From assembly GCF_021440345.1 (NCBI RefSeq), contig NZ_JAKCNS010000008.1, positions 1 to 49,530 of the forward strand: 49,530 bases of DNA. The letters run 5' to 3'. How positions within the stretch are numbered: the stretch's first letter is position 1; each line of letters opens with the position of its first letter. The notes beneath the pieces are model-generated. The model worked only from the letters and a program-made list of their open reading frames with translations, ran no database searches and was not told where the DNA came from. Source of the DNA: Kluyvera intermedia (GTDB taxonomy: Bacteria; Pseudomonadota; Gammaproteobacteria; Enterobacterales; Enterobacteriaceae). Shown here piece after piece: positions 18,469 through 26,162 of the stretch. The translations under genes and the position numbers were made by a program.

Positions 18469-19758
18469 ATGCATAATAAATCTTTCCGAATAGCGCTACC
18501 GCTGGTGCTAAGCGTCTGCACTGCCTCTACCCTGGCGGCGGAAACCGTCGACTTACGCATGTCCTGGTGGGGCGGTAATGGCCGCCATCAGGTGACGCTC
18601 AAGGCGCTGGAAGCCTTCCATCAGCAGTATCCGGACATTAACGTCAAAGCCGAATATACCGGATGGGACGGCCACACTTCGCGTCTGACCACCCAACTGG
18701 CGGGCGGCACCGAGCCTGACGTGATGCAGACCAACTGGAACTGGCTGACGCTGTTCTCCAAAGACGGCAGCGGTTTTTACGACCTGAATCAGGTGAAAAC
18801 GGAGATTGGGCTCGATAATTTCACCGCCAAAGATCTGCAGCCGGTGACGGTGAAGGGCAAGCTCAACGGTATTCCGGTGGCGATGACCGCGCGTATTTTT
18901 TATTTTAACGACCAGACCTGGGAAAAAGCCGGGCTAAGCTTCCCGAAAAACTGGGATGAGCTGATGACTGCCGGCAAAACTTTCGAGAGTAAACTGGGTA
19001 AACAGTATTACCCGGTTGCGCCGGAAAGCCTGGGCGTGCTGGCGCTGCTCAATTCCTACATGGTGCAGAAATACAATCTTCCGGCCATCGACGAGAAGGC
19101 GAAGAAGTTTTCCTACAGCGACGCGCAGTGGGTGGAGTTTTTCCAGCTGTATAAAGATCTGGTGAGCAATCACGTGATCCCGGATATGAAGTACTACGCC
19201 TCTTTCGGCAAGGGCAATATGTATGAAATGAAGCCGTGGATCGAGGGCGAGTGGGGTGGGGTGTACATGTGGAACACCGCGGTTACCAAATACTCCGACA
19301 ACCTCAAACCGCCGGCTAAACTGGTGCTCGGTGAGTATCCGATGCTGCCGGGGGCGACCGATGCCGGGCTGTTTATGAAGCCATCAATGATGCTGTCGAT
19401 TGGCAAAACCAGTAAAAATCCGCAGGCAGCGGCGAAGCTGATTAACTTCCTGCTCAACAGCAAAGAGGGGGTTACGTTACTGGGGCTGGAGCGCGGCGTA
19501 CCTCTGAGCAAAAGTGCGGTTGCGACGCTGACGGCGGCGGGGGTAATTAACGACAAAGATCCTTCGGTTGCCGGGATTAAACAGGCGCTGGCGCTGCCGA
19601 CGACGCTGTCGGTATCGCCATATCTTGAAGACCCGCAGCTGGTGCAGGAGTTTGATAGCGCGCTGCAGTCGATTGACTACGGTAAGAAAACCGTCGCCGA
19701 AACGGCAACGGATTTCAAACGCCAATCAGAACGGATCTTAAAGCGCGCGATGCGTTAA
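18469..19758 (+). CDS. Sugar-type ABC solute-binding protein (family 1)
   Basis: 429 residues. Signal peptide ending ...STLAA, then a family 1 (maltose-binding-like) fold: [20 protein letters not shown] and [20 protein letters not shown] at ~27-65, [16 protein letters not shown] (~79), [11 protein letters not shown] (~260). This family normally works with MalF/MalG-type permeases, but the genes upstream are Dpp-type and no MalFG-type genes are in the window. It is therefore an orphan: it may serve a distant transporter, act as a sensor, or be a relic. Carbohydrate ligand likely but unidentified. Confidence 0.88.
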   Translation: MHNKSFRIALPLVLSVCTASTLAAETVDLRMSWWGGNGRHQVTLKALEAFHQQYPDINVKAEYTGWDGHTSRLTTQLAGGTEPDVMQTNWNWLTLFSKDGSGFYDLNQVKTEIGLDNFTAKDLQPVTVKGKLNGIPVAMTARIFYFNDQTWEKAGLSFPKNWDELMTAGKTFESKLGKQYYPVAPESLGVLALLNSYMVQKYNLPAIDEKAKKFSYSDAQWVEFFQLYKDLVSNHVIPDMKYYASFGKGNMYEMKPWIEGEWGGVYMWNTAVTKYSDNLKPPAKLVLGEYPMLPGATDAGLFMKPSMMLSIGKTSKNPQAAAKLINFLLNSKEGVTLLGLERGVPLSKSAVATLTAAGVINDKDPSVAGIKQALALPTTLSVSPYLEDPQLVQEFDSALQSIDYGKKTVAETATDFKRQSERILKRAMR

Positions 19759-20654
19759 CGCAGTAACGGACAGTCCGGCGGCAGGCGACAGCGCAGCGCC
19801 GCCGGCAAAATCTCCATGCGGAAGGTTTTCCCACTGAGCGGTTCGCCGTCGAGGTTAAAGGTCATCTCGTGCGGCGCCGTCACTTCAAACCACGGCGACA
19901 CGCTGTCCACCAGGTTCTCCGTGCCATCGCTGCTGGCCAGCGTATTAAACAGCGCTGGCAGCAGCTCTTCACCGGTAAAAATGCGCAGATGCAGCAGGCC
20001 GTCGTCAATCAGCGCATCCGGGCAAAGCTGTTGCCCGCCGCCGGCCTGACGGCCGTTGCCGATACCAATCACCAGCGCGTGGCCTTGCCAGCTAAAGTTC
20101 TCGCCCTGAATCTTACAGCGGTCGGGTTTCAGGGTATCCATACGCATCAGTCCGTGGATCAGATACGACACGCCGCCCAGCGCGGCTTTCAATTTCTCCG
20201 GCGTTTCGGTGGTGATGCGCGTACCGAAACCGCCGGTAGCCATATTGATAAAACAGGTTTTGCCGTTCACCTGCGCGATATCGACCGGTACGTCGCGCCC
20301 GGCAATCGCCAGCTTCAGAGCATTGGCCATATCGGCCGGGATATTGACGCTGGTCGCGAAGTCGTTGGCGGTGCCGAGCGGCAGAATGCCGAGTGCCGGA
20401 ACCGGGCTCCCCTCGCACTGGATAAGCGCGGTCGCAATTTCGTTGATGGTGCCGTCGCCGCCGCCGGCAATCACCGTTGCGACCTTGAGGGCGATCGCCT
20501 CTTCAACATAGCGAACCGCGTCGCCTTTCTCCCAGGTCACGCGGACATAAATCTCTACGCCTTCATCGCGCAGCAGCTCAACCGCTTCACGCAGCTGCGG
20601 GTGGTTGGCACCTTTGCCGTTAAGGATCAATAAACTGGCTGGAAAATCTGACAT
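19755..20654 (-). CDS. yegS: Lipid kinase YegS
   Basis: 299 residues, the same length as E. coli YegS, which phosphorylates phosphatidylglycerol in vitro. Diacylglycerol-kinase catalytic domain: N-terminal [19 protein letters not shown], nucleotide-binding [14 protein letters not shown] (~67), [13 protein letters not shown] (~96) and [12 protein letters not shown] near the C-terminus. Converges with the binding-protein gene (4-base overlap). Its upstream region ends at the left prophage boundary. Confidence 0.96.
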   Translation of the reverse strand: MSDFPASLLILNGKGANHPQLREAVELLRDEGVEIYVRVTWEKGDAVRYVEEAIALKVATVIAGGGDGTINEIATALIQCEGSPVPALGILPLGTANDFATSVNIPADMANALKLAIAGRDVPVDIAQVNGKTCFINMATGGFGTRITTETPEKLKAALGGVSYLIHGLMRMDTLKPDRCKIQGENFSWQGHALVIGIGNGRQAGGGQQLCPDALIDDGLLHLRIFTGEELLPALFNTLASSDGTENLVDSVSPWFEVTAPHEMTFNLDGEPLSGKTFRMEILPAALRCRLPPDCPLLR

Positions 20655-20727
20655 CGTGGTACCTCTTTATGGGGTATGCAAAGAGTGTAACAAAGGACGG
20701 TCAGATGTGCTTGTCTGGGGAGCAGGC

Positions 20728-20754
20728 AAAAAATAAGCCCGTGTAAGGAAGATT
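20728..20754. other. Left prophage attachment site
   Basis: 27-bp P2-type core (starts AAAAAATAAGCCCGTG, ends AAGATT). It differs at one base from the copy at 25993-26019. The five bases before it (CAGGC) are also shared. Confidence 0.9.
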
Positions 20755-20777
20755 CCTCCTGCTAACTGCACGGGCTT
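20735..20777 (-). terminator. Integrase-side terminator sharing the att core
   Basis: AAGCCCGTG (20735-20743) and CACGGGCTT (20769-20777) form a perfect 9-bp stem. Read on the minus strand, after the integrase remnant, the hairpin is followed by ATTTTTT. The att core supplies its 3' arm and T-run. Confidence 0.7.
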
Positions 20778-21145
20778 TCAGCGGTGCAATGCGGGTTTTC
20801 GCGGCACACAAGACCACTATAGTGTGGACACTCTCAGCATTGAGGCCGTCCCGTAAAGGGGTTAGCGTAATTGCATCCTGTGAGTATTCTGGTGCAAAGT
20901 GAGCGTAGACCATAGTTTGCTCAATTCGTGAATGCCCCAGTATTCTTCGCAAGGTTATGATGCTTCCCCCGTTAATCATGAAATGTGTCGCGAAACTATG
21001 GCGTAAAGCGTGGGTTGTCTGCCCGGCTGGCTAGCTCTTTCATTAGCCGTCTGAATGCCGGGTAATTGGCATCCGGGAACAGAAAACCCCTCCTGGAGTC
21101 CTGTCAATAACTGCAGGGAAGTTCACCTGCGGTGACGTTCAGGTT

Positions 21146-21409
21146 ATGCACCCTACACCGTCTGAGCATGCCGCAGCGGTGTTAAATCTGGTTGATAGTG
21201 GTGTTATCGGATGGGATGATCCGGAAGTTGTGACGGCGCTCAGGAGTGCATTAAAACATGGTGCACCGAAACCGAATTGGCAACAAAGAAACAGCGAACA
21301 ATTAAAACCGTACCAGATCGCGCCATCAGGGCGGATGACAAAGGCTGAACGGTCGCAGATTCCACGCATCCATTTCGAGCTGGCACTAATTGGTAAAACC
21401 TATCAATAG
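21146..21409 (+). CDS. Small hypothetical protein, possibly the tail of phage gpA
   Basis: 87 codons, no recognised family. The C-terminal portion (MTKAERSQIPRI) loosely recalls the end of P2-type replication proteins. The position, between int and the cargo preceding cos, is where the 3' end of gene A would lie in P2. It may be a remnant rather than a gene; no ribosome site is evident. Confidence 0.35.
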   Translation: MHPTPSEHAAAVLNLVDSGVIGWDDPEVVTALRSALKHGAPKPNWQQRNSEQLKPYQIAPSGRMTKAERSQIPRIHFELALIGKTYQ

Positions 21410-21459
21410 TGGTTTGATGAAATTTCGGAGTCATAAATATTGTGTATTTAACTAGATGA

Positions 21460-21488
21460 TTGCAATATAAGTGCTTATTATTTATACG
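21460..21488 (+). promoter_or_regulatory. Candidate promoter of the DUF4238 gene
   Basis: TTGCAA (21460-21465) and TATACG (21483-21488), 17 bases apart, in an AT-rich leader. About 25 bases before the ATG at 21513. Consensus match only. Confidence 0.35.
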
Positions 21489-21512
21489 TTAATAGCCATA
21501 ACGGAGCTAAGT

Positions 21513-22442
21513 ATGAGTGTTGCAAGGCATCATCATTTTTTATCCCAATGTTATTTGAAAGGGTTTACAAGTAATGGGGGGAAAAAATCAAAATTAACTG
21601 TAATAGATTTAAAGGAGCGCAAAATCTTTGAAAGTAATACTCGCAATGTCGGGGGAGTTAGAGATTTCAACCGATTAGAATTGGATGGAGTTGACCCAAA
21701 CTATCTCGAGAGTTCTCTTGCAGAGTTTGAAGGCAGTGTCGCTACTCATTTAAGAAAACTTGAGGAGGGGGGCGAGTTTTCAGGCGAAACCAAAGATGTT
21801 ATTCTGGAGTTTATTTCCTTATTGGCAATACGTACGCCTGCTCAGCGAGAACATTTATCATCTCCATTGAAACAAATAGCAAAGTTTATCATGAAATCCT
21901 CAGTTAGTTCGGCTGAGCGTTGGGACGATTGCAAATTAGCTTATGAGAAAGAAATGGGTGAGTCTTTGCCATATGATCTCGCTTACGACAAAATTAAAAA
22001 TTTTGTGGATGGGGATAATTTCGAAATCAATGTAATCAGAGAGTTCATGATAGGTATGGAAATGAAGTGTGTACCTGTTATCACCAAGTTGTTGCATCAA
22101 CGCGACTGGTCACTTATGACCATATCTGATGGGCAAGGGGCATTTATAACTTCAGATAACCCAGTTTGCTTAATGTGGACTAATCCTGAATTAGCACGAG
22201 GCCCTTATTCCCCCGGGTTTGGTGTAAAAGACACTTTAGTTTTGTTCCCAGTATCAAAAAACCTTCTTTTGGCGGGCGAGTTTGATGGTCATGAGGGTGT
22301 ATTCAGTTGTAATGAGGAGCAGGCTGCGGTCTTCAATACTTCAGTCATTCGGCATACCGCAGAAAGAATATTTTCATCTAATGGTAATTTCAAATTTTTA
22401 GACTCATCTAAAAAAATGAAGCAAGGAAAAAGCCTGGTTTGA
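21513..22442 (+). CDS. DUF4238 protein, prophage cargo
   Basis: 309 residues from the ATG at 21513, which follows an ACGGAG ribosome site; the frame is open 14 codons further upstream. Family features: N-terminal HHHFLSQCYLKGF (~6) and the central ITSDNPVCL motif near residue 222, both typical of DUF4238. No signal peptide or membrane segment. The function of the family is unknown to me. AT-rich base composition differs sharply from the host backbone. It occupies the position of the P2 tin/old cargo, upstream of cos. Intact amid decayed phage genes, so it may be under selection; an anti-phage role is an inference from location. Confidence 0.8.
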   Translation: MSVARHHHFLSQCYLKGFTSNGGKKSKLTVIDLKERKIFESNTRNVGGVRDFNRLELDGVDPNYLESSLAEFEGSVATHLRKLEEGGEFSGETKDVILEFISLLAIRTPAQREHLSSPLKQIAKFIMKSSVSSAERWDDCKLAYEKEMGESLPYDLAYDKIKNFVDGDNFEINVIREFMIGMEMKCVPVITKLLHQRDWSLMTISDGQGAFITSDNPVCLMWTNPELARGPYSPGFGVKDTLVLFPVSKNLLLAGEFDGHEGVFSCNEEQAAVFNTSVIRHTAERIFSSNGNFKFLDSSKKMKQGKSLV

Positions 22443-22804
22443 TAGCGGTTTTCCTATGATTTTACTGGGAGAATTCTACCCTCAATCAGTGTGTTTAAAA
22501 TGATTAATTGTCATAACATTTTTTCATTTTTAGGTGTGCATTGGAAATGCATTCAATTGCATGCGTTTTCCTACCCTGTCGCGTCTGAGCGCCGCCAGTG
22601 CCGGCGCGCCTCCGGCGTATTTGTGCACCTGCATTAAAGCCGACCCATAAAGCGGGCTGGCGTGGCGGTGAAAGCATTGCGCGCAAGGGTCAAAGTCTTG
22701 TCAAAAGGCGAAAGAGTTGCGAACATGCTCCAAGTGTCATACTTCTTCTGGCATGACGCTTTCCACTGGGCATTTGTGTAATTTAATTATTGGGCAAACT
22801 ATCT
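22443..22804. other. Gene-free interval holding the P2-like cos region
   Basis: About 360 bases between the two cargo genes. The central part (~22555-22700) is GC-rich and has the base composition and order of a P2/P4 cos region. It includes an inverted repeat near 22592-22616 (GCCGGCGCGCC and GGCG steps) and the cos sequence itself. Both edges are AT-rich. No open frame here is convincing. Confidence 0.7.
22659..22677. other. P2/P4-like cos site relic
   Basis: GGCGTGGCGGTGAAAGCAT, followed by TGCGCGC, matches my recollection of the 19-base P2/P4 cohesive end (GGCGAGGCGGGGAAAGCAC) at 16 of 19 positions. It lies, as in P2, between the A-side cargo and gene Q. Confidence 0.75.
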
Positions 22805-24457
22805 ATGACAAACGAAATAACACTTGAACCGAAGAAATTAATCATTCCTAAGGGGGAATTAAATCAAGTGGAGGAATTGTTTTCTTTTAATAGTTTCGTG
22901 ATAGTCGGTGCGAATGGTTCAGGGAAGAGTAGACTTGGTGCATGGCTTGAGATGCAAGGTCCACAAAAAAACATAGTTCATAGAGTTGCAGCACAAAGAT
23001 CTTTAGTTTTTCCGAAAGACTCAAGCCCAATCGGGCTTGATGCTGCAACTCAAGCATTTCTATGGGCGCAAGTGCCGTCAAATTGGGACATTACCACGTT
23101 CGAAAAAAACAAAGATGCTTTAAAACTGCAAAGGAAATATGGTGGCACTATAATTGACTCTATAACCTCACCAGTTAATGACTATCGAGATCTTTTAACA
23201 TTGCTTCTCTCCGAAAGCTTTGCAAACCTTCAAAAAAGTGAAGAGGAATATTATTCCAATAATAACCCAGTCATAATTGGGAAAACAAAAATTAGAATTT
23301 TGAAAGAAATTTGGGAGGAGTTATTACCACACAGAAAAATGTATTTTAATGCTAGCGAAGTAAAGTTACATTCTAGCGATTCTCCTAATGATTCATATAA
23401 TGCTACAAACATGAGCGATGGAGAGCGCGTAATATTTTACTTGATCGGGCAAGTTTTATGTGCAGCACAAAAATCTATAATAATAGTCGATGAGCCTGAA
23501 ATACATCTTCACAAAGGAATTCAGGGTAAACTTTGGCAACTACTTGAAGTTAACAGAAATGATTGCACATTCGTTTATCTTACTCATGATCTTGATTTTG
23601 CAGCATCCAGAGAGGGTGCTAAACAAATATTCATGAAAGGGTTCGATGGCAAAGCCTTTGATTGGGAAATAATTCCTGATAACGAAGATATTCCTGAAGC
23701 AATGCTTTTGGAATTAATCGGGAGTAGAAAGCCAGTTTTGTTTATTGAAGGGGATGAAGGCTCCAAAGATTCAGAAATATTCAAACTTACATATCCTCAA
23801 TTTTTTGTAAAACCTGTTGGTGGCTGTTCCAATGTCATATTGGCAACTAAAGCATTCAGGAGGCTTCATCCATTGCATCAATTAGAATGTAATGGAATCA
23901 TTGATCGCGACTATCTAATTGAAGGGCAAATAACCGCATACGAAAAAAATGGAATTTACGCTCTTAAAGTCGCAGAGGTTGAAAATTTATTTATCACTCC
24001 GCAGCTAATAAAAGCTGTCGCGGAAAGGCTGCTTTTAAATAAAGATGAAACCTTAAAGAAGGTTCGGAGATATATTATCAATCGTTTTAGAAACGATATA
24101 GAAGAACACGCAATGAATATTGCCAAGCATATGATAAAAATTCACTTTGGTAGATTCAGTTCTGACACTAAAGACCCTGATGCATTGCAGTTTTATTATC
24201 AAGAGTACATCAAAAATTTAAGCCCTAAAGATATTTATACCCAAGCAAAAAAAGAGGCTGAACTTCTCATTGAGAATGAAGACTACATTGGAATATTAAA
24301 AGTATACAATAAAAAAGAATTGCTAGGCAGTATAAGCTTTCTTTTCGATATAAAAGGAAGCGACGCAACATATTTGGATAAGCTCAGAGAAATGATTCGC
24401 CGTTCTTTGATCGATGTTCATCAAGAGCTATCCGAATTCTTACCTTCAATAAACTGA
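22805..24457 (+). CDS. ATPase fused to DUF4435/TOPRIM domain; PARIS-like (merged AriA-AriB)
   Basis: 550 residues from the ATG at 22805; a TTG at 22790 would add five. Residues ~1-290 are an ABC/AAA15-type ATPase: Walker A GANGSGKS (35-42), signature MSDGERV (203), Walker B IIIVDEPEIHLH (Asp229, Glu230), switch LTHD. Residues ~305-430 are DUF4435-like with TOPRIM-type acids: FIEGDEGSKDSEIF (Glu315 onward) and IIDRDYL, then VAEVENLFI. The remainder is helical. In PARIS, AriA (ATPase) senses phage anti-restriction proteins and releases AriB (DUF4435 nuclease), which cleaves host tRNA; single-gene fusions are known. AT-rich, intact, between cos and the ruined portal gene. Other ATPase-DUF4435 proteins exist, so the PARIS assignment is probable, not certain. 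Confidence 0.78.
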   Translation: MTNEITLEPKKLIIPKGELNQVEELFSFNSFVIVGANGSGKSRLGAWLEMQGPQKNIVHRVAAQRSLVFPKDSSPIGLDAATQAFLWAQVPSNWDITTFEKNKDALKLQRKYGGTIIDSITSPVNDYRDLLTLLLSESFANLQKSEEEYYSNNNPVIIGKTKIRILKEIWEELLPHRKMYFNASEVKLHSSDSPNDSYNATNMSDGERVIFYLIGQVLCAAQKSIIIVDEPEIHLHKGIQGKLWQLLEVNRNDCTFVYLTHDLDFAASREGAKQIFMKGFDGKAFDWEIIPDNEDIPEAMLLELIGSRKPVLFIEGDEGSKDSEIFKLTYPQFFVKPVGGCSNVILATKAFRRLHPLHQLECNGIIDRDYLIEGQITAYEKNGIYALKVAEVENLFITPQLIKAVAERLLLNKDETLKKVRRYIINRFRNDIEEHAMNIAKHMIKIHFGRFSSDTKDPDALQFYYQEYIKNLSPKDIYTQAKKEAELLIENEDYIGILKVYNKKELLGSISFLFDIKGSDATYLDKLREMIRRSLIDVHQELSEFLPSIN

Positions 24458-24461
24458 GATG

Positions 24462-24477
24462 GCGCCCGTAAGGGCGC
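24462..24477 (+). terminator. Hairpin after the PARIS-like gene
   Basis: GCGCCC-GTAA-GGGCGC followed by TATTTACT, five bases after the stop codon. It also overlaps the end of the opposing portal pseudogene. Confidence 0.6.
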
Positions 24478-25510
24478 TATTTACTAAAGCAATACTCATT
24501 GAATTTTATAACATTATCGCCTAGCCATTCATTGCATTCCTTGATTCTCTCTTGCATTGGTATCAACTCATTTCTCACAAATACCTCAGCAGCCTTGACC
24601 ACATCACCAACGCCGCCGGCATTGTTAGGCATTATCCCCATCATCTGAGGAGGCACGCGGTGTGCACTCATCAAATCTTCAGCACTCACTTTCTTAAGAT
24701 TAAAAAAATCATCCTTCGTAGCGACCTCACTCAGCGGAATAATTTTAATGCCGTCGGCTTTTCCATTCGGTGCTTAGAAAAACAGGTTCTTAAAGTTTCC
24801 GAGCCTCTTCGAGTCACGCATTGCCTTGCGGAGCGCCTCGACGTCGGTGCTGCTTTGTGCCGCGTCGGTCACATACATGGTGTACTCGGCGTGCGCCCCG
24901 TTCTGATAATACTTCCGACGGAACAGCGTAGCGGACTCATTCAGCTAGGCGGAATTAAGTGCGCTCAAGTACTCCGGTAGGCCGTAAACTTCTTGGTTGA
25001 TGTCGGGCTCAAGCAGAAGAAAAACGGAGCCGGGCGCAAACTGGTGCGGCTGCAAATCGGATTGTATATACCAGTAAGTGCCATCCTCCACCCCGCGCCG
25101 GGTGTATTTGGCCGGTGACGTCTCCAGTTTTAGCGGCTTACACGACAGGCTGACACGCTTCTCGATAAACGCATTCTCGAAGATCAAGAAGTCGAACACA
25201 AACCGGCTGAAATCCTGCTGTGACAGTAATGGGTGCGGAATGTAGGTCGATACCAGAATATTACGCTTCACTTAAATTGGTGAGCTGTGATGAACGCCGC
25301 GCGCATGCTCTTCGCCAGCCCGGAGAAGCTTACCGGCGGCTCGTACCACTGGCCGTTATCGATACACTCCACATAATCGAGAATATTGCGGCGATCGAGT
25401 ACCGGCGTCGGCTCGCCAAAGGTGAATGCTTCCATGCTCTGTGCCGGTACGGCGGTGAGGTTTTCGGTGTGCGCCGGCTGCTGGCGCTTGTTGTTGCGTT
25501 TCTTGCTCAT
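24477..25510 (-). pseudogene. Q: P2-like portal protein (gpQ), inactivated
   Basis: About 345 codons on the minus strand match gpQ from start (MSKKRNNKRQQ, EAFTFGEPTPVLDRRNILDY) to end (AEDLMSAHRVPPQMMGIMPN, FVRNELIPMQERI). It is broken by a frameshift near 25290 (after GLAKSMRAA) and three in-frame stops: TAA at 25272-25274, TAG at 24945-24947 and TAA at 24774-24776. The reading frame is otherwise continuous, so decay is by point mutation and is fairly recent. It would have been the DNA entry portal of the capsid. Confidence 0.92.
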
Positions 25511-25885
25511 TAGTTCCACTCCATAATGCTGGAAGACTGTTCGCCGGTGGCGGCGGTCAGCTGCTCATTGATTAATACGTGCATGGTCGCCCACGCGAGG
25601 TCAGCGTGACTGGCTTCCTCGGTGATGCTGGCCTCATAGGTTGAGCTGCGGCCGCTGCTGGTCATGGTTTTACGGATAGACATAAACGACGACTGTGTGA
25701 GGTCGGCCACGCTGACGTCGTACTCGAGGCAACCGCGGCGAATGGATTTGGCCTGTCGGGCAAAGGCGATGATGTATTTTCGGAACACATAGGTCTGTGT
25801 CTTACTGGCCGATAAAAAAATCTGGTTGTGGCCGGTTTTCTGCGCCTGTAATACCCATTCGACACAAAACGGTCAGTAATCAATA
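25510..25885 (-). pseudogene. P: P2-like terminase large subunit (gpP), internally deleted
   Basis: Minus-strand fragment. The upstream part (CVEWVLQAQKTGHNQIFLSAS, KTQTYVFRKYIIAFA) belongs near the ATPase domain. It runs in frame into the extreme C-terminus (SIRKTMTSSGRSSTYEA, EEASHADLAWATMHVLINE). A full subunit is near 590 residues, so several hundred are missing, and the N-terminus is lost at a stop codon near 25886. Its stop overlaps the portal start region. It lies back to back with the phage Q gene in reverse order, as in P2 (Q and P). Confidence 0.8.
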
Positions 25886-25890
25886 CCGTG

Positions 25891-25930
25891 GATGTAGACA
25901 AAAAGCCTCGCAAATGCGGGGCTTTTTGTT
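25891..25930. terminator. Bidirectional terminator hairpin at the right end of the prophage
   Basis: AAAAAGCCTCGC-AAAT-GCGGGGCTTTTT (~25899-25926) forms a long stem with A and T runs on either side, so it could end transcription in both directions. It shields the phage remnant from the cyaR side. Confidence 0.75.
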
Positions 25931-25992
25931 GGATGTGGTAAATGCGTGGACATTGAGAGAAATAAATTCTTTTATTTCAGTTTATTACAGGC

Positions 25993-26019
25993 AAAAAATA
26001 AGCCCGTGTAAGGGAGATT
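25993..26019. other. Right prophage attachment site, within cyaR
   Basis: Exact 27-bp P2-type core. It coincides with the loop, descending stem and T-run of the CyaR terminator, so integration restored the end of the host RNA gene. Confidence 0.92.
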
Positions 26020-26079
26020 ACACAGGCTAAGGAGGTGGTTCTTGGGTACAGCTAGCATTTATGGATTATGTTTTTCAGC
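25993..26079 (-). ncRNA. cyaR: CyaR small regulatory RNA
   Basis: 87 nucleotides, the E. coli length, just downstream of yegQ on the same strand as in E. coli. It starts GCTGAAAAACATAA and holds the conserved pairing region GAACCACCTCCTTAGCC, complementary to ribosome-binding sites. It ends in the terminator stem-loop with a TTATTTTTT tail. In E. coli this Hfq-dependent RNA, activated by cAMP-CRP, represses ompX, luxS, nadE and others. Small differences from K-12 lie between the 5' stem and the seed. Confidence 0.95.
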
Positions 26080-26086
26080 GGAGGGA

Positions 26087-26129
26087 ATAATATCGATAAT
26101 CGATAATTCCGTCTGTGATCCATTTCTAA
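26087..26129 (-). promoter_or_regulatory. cyaR promoter with CRP site
   Basis: On the minus strand, TATTAT (26087-26092) lies seven bases before the CyaR start. A CRP half-consensus site, TGTGA-N6-TCTAA on the plus strand (26114-26129), centres at about -42. This matches a class II CRP-activated promoter as known for E. coli cyaR. No good -35 is present, as expected. Confidence 0.7.
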
Positions 26130-26162
26130 GAATCTTTGCTATTGAAAAACAATATATATGTA

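Larger units (their letters stand above)
20701..21085 (-). pseudogene. int: P2-like integrase, C-terminal remnant, frameshifted
   Basis: Minus-strand remnant of a P2-family tyrosine recombinase. Segments LFPDANYPAFRRLMKELAS (from 21082) and, after a frameshift near 21022-21028, THALRHSFATHFMINGG and LGHSRIEQTMVYAHFAPEY. The second part includes the catalytic RxxH-like motif, the LGH motif and the tyrosine (the Y of MVYAHF). The N-terminal two thirds are missing, and upstream codons contain a stop. The frame runs on through attL. It cannot make an active integrase, so the element is locked in place. Confidence 0.88.
20723..26019. mobile_element. Decayed P2-like prophage carrying intact cargo genes
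   Basis: Bounded by 32-bp direct repeats (20723-20754 and 25988-26019, one mismatch) whose last 27 bases are the P2-type att core. In order it holds an integrase 3' remnant, a small ORF, a DUF4238 gene, a cos-like site, a PARIS-like ATPase gene, a portal (gpQ) pseudogene and a terminase (gpP) fragment. Everything between int and the 21146 ORF, and from P onward to the right end, is deleted (capsid, tail, lysis, ogr and most regulation). The intact genes are markedly AT-rich compared with the flanking backbone. Confidence 0.9.

Noticed and set aside
22504-22686. 60-codon minus-strand frame between the two cargo genes
   Set aside because: It runs straight through the cos-like block and has no ribosome site or family resemblance.
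22790-22804. TTG start adding five residues to the PARIS-like protein
   Set aside because: The ATG at 22805 is a stronger start codon and neither has a good ribosome site, so I preferred ATG.
22805-24457. OLD-family nuclease as an alternative identity of the ATPase
   Set aside because: P2 Old also joins an ABC ATPase to a TOPRIM domain and maps nearby. But the C-terminal part has the DUF4435-type EGDEGSKD and DRDYL arrangement rather than the OLD TOPRIM motif as I know it. A profile search would settle it.
24552-24980. 142-codon plus-strand frame inside the portal region
   Set aside because: It lies antisense to clear gpQ sequence; it opens only because of the base composition and the decay of the portal gene.
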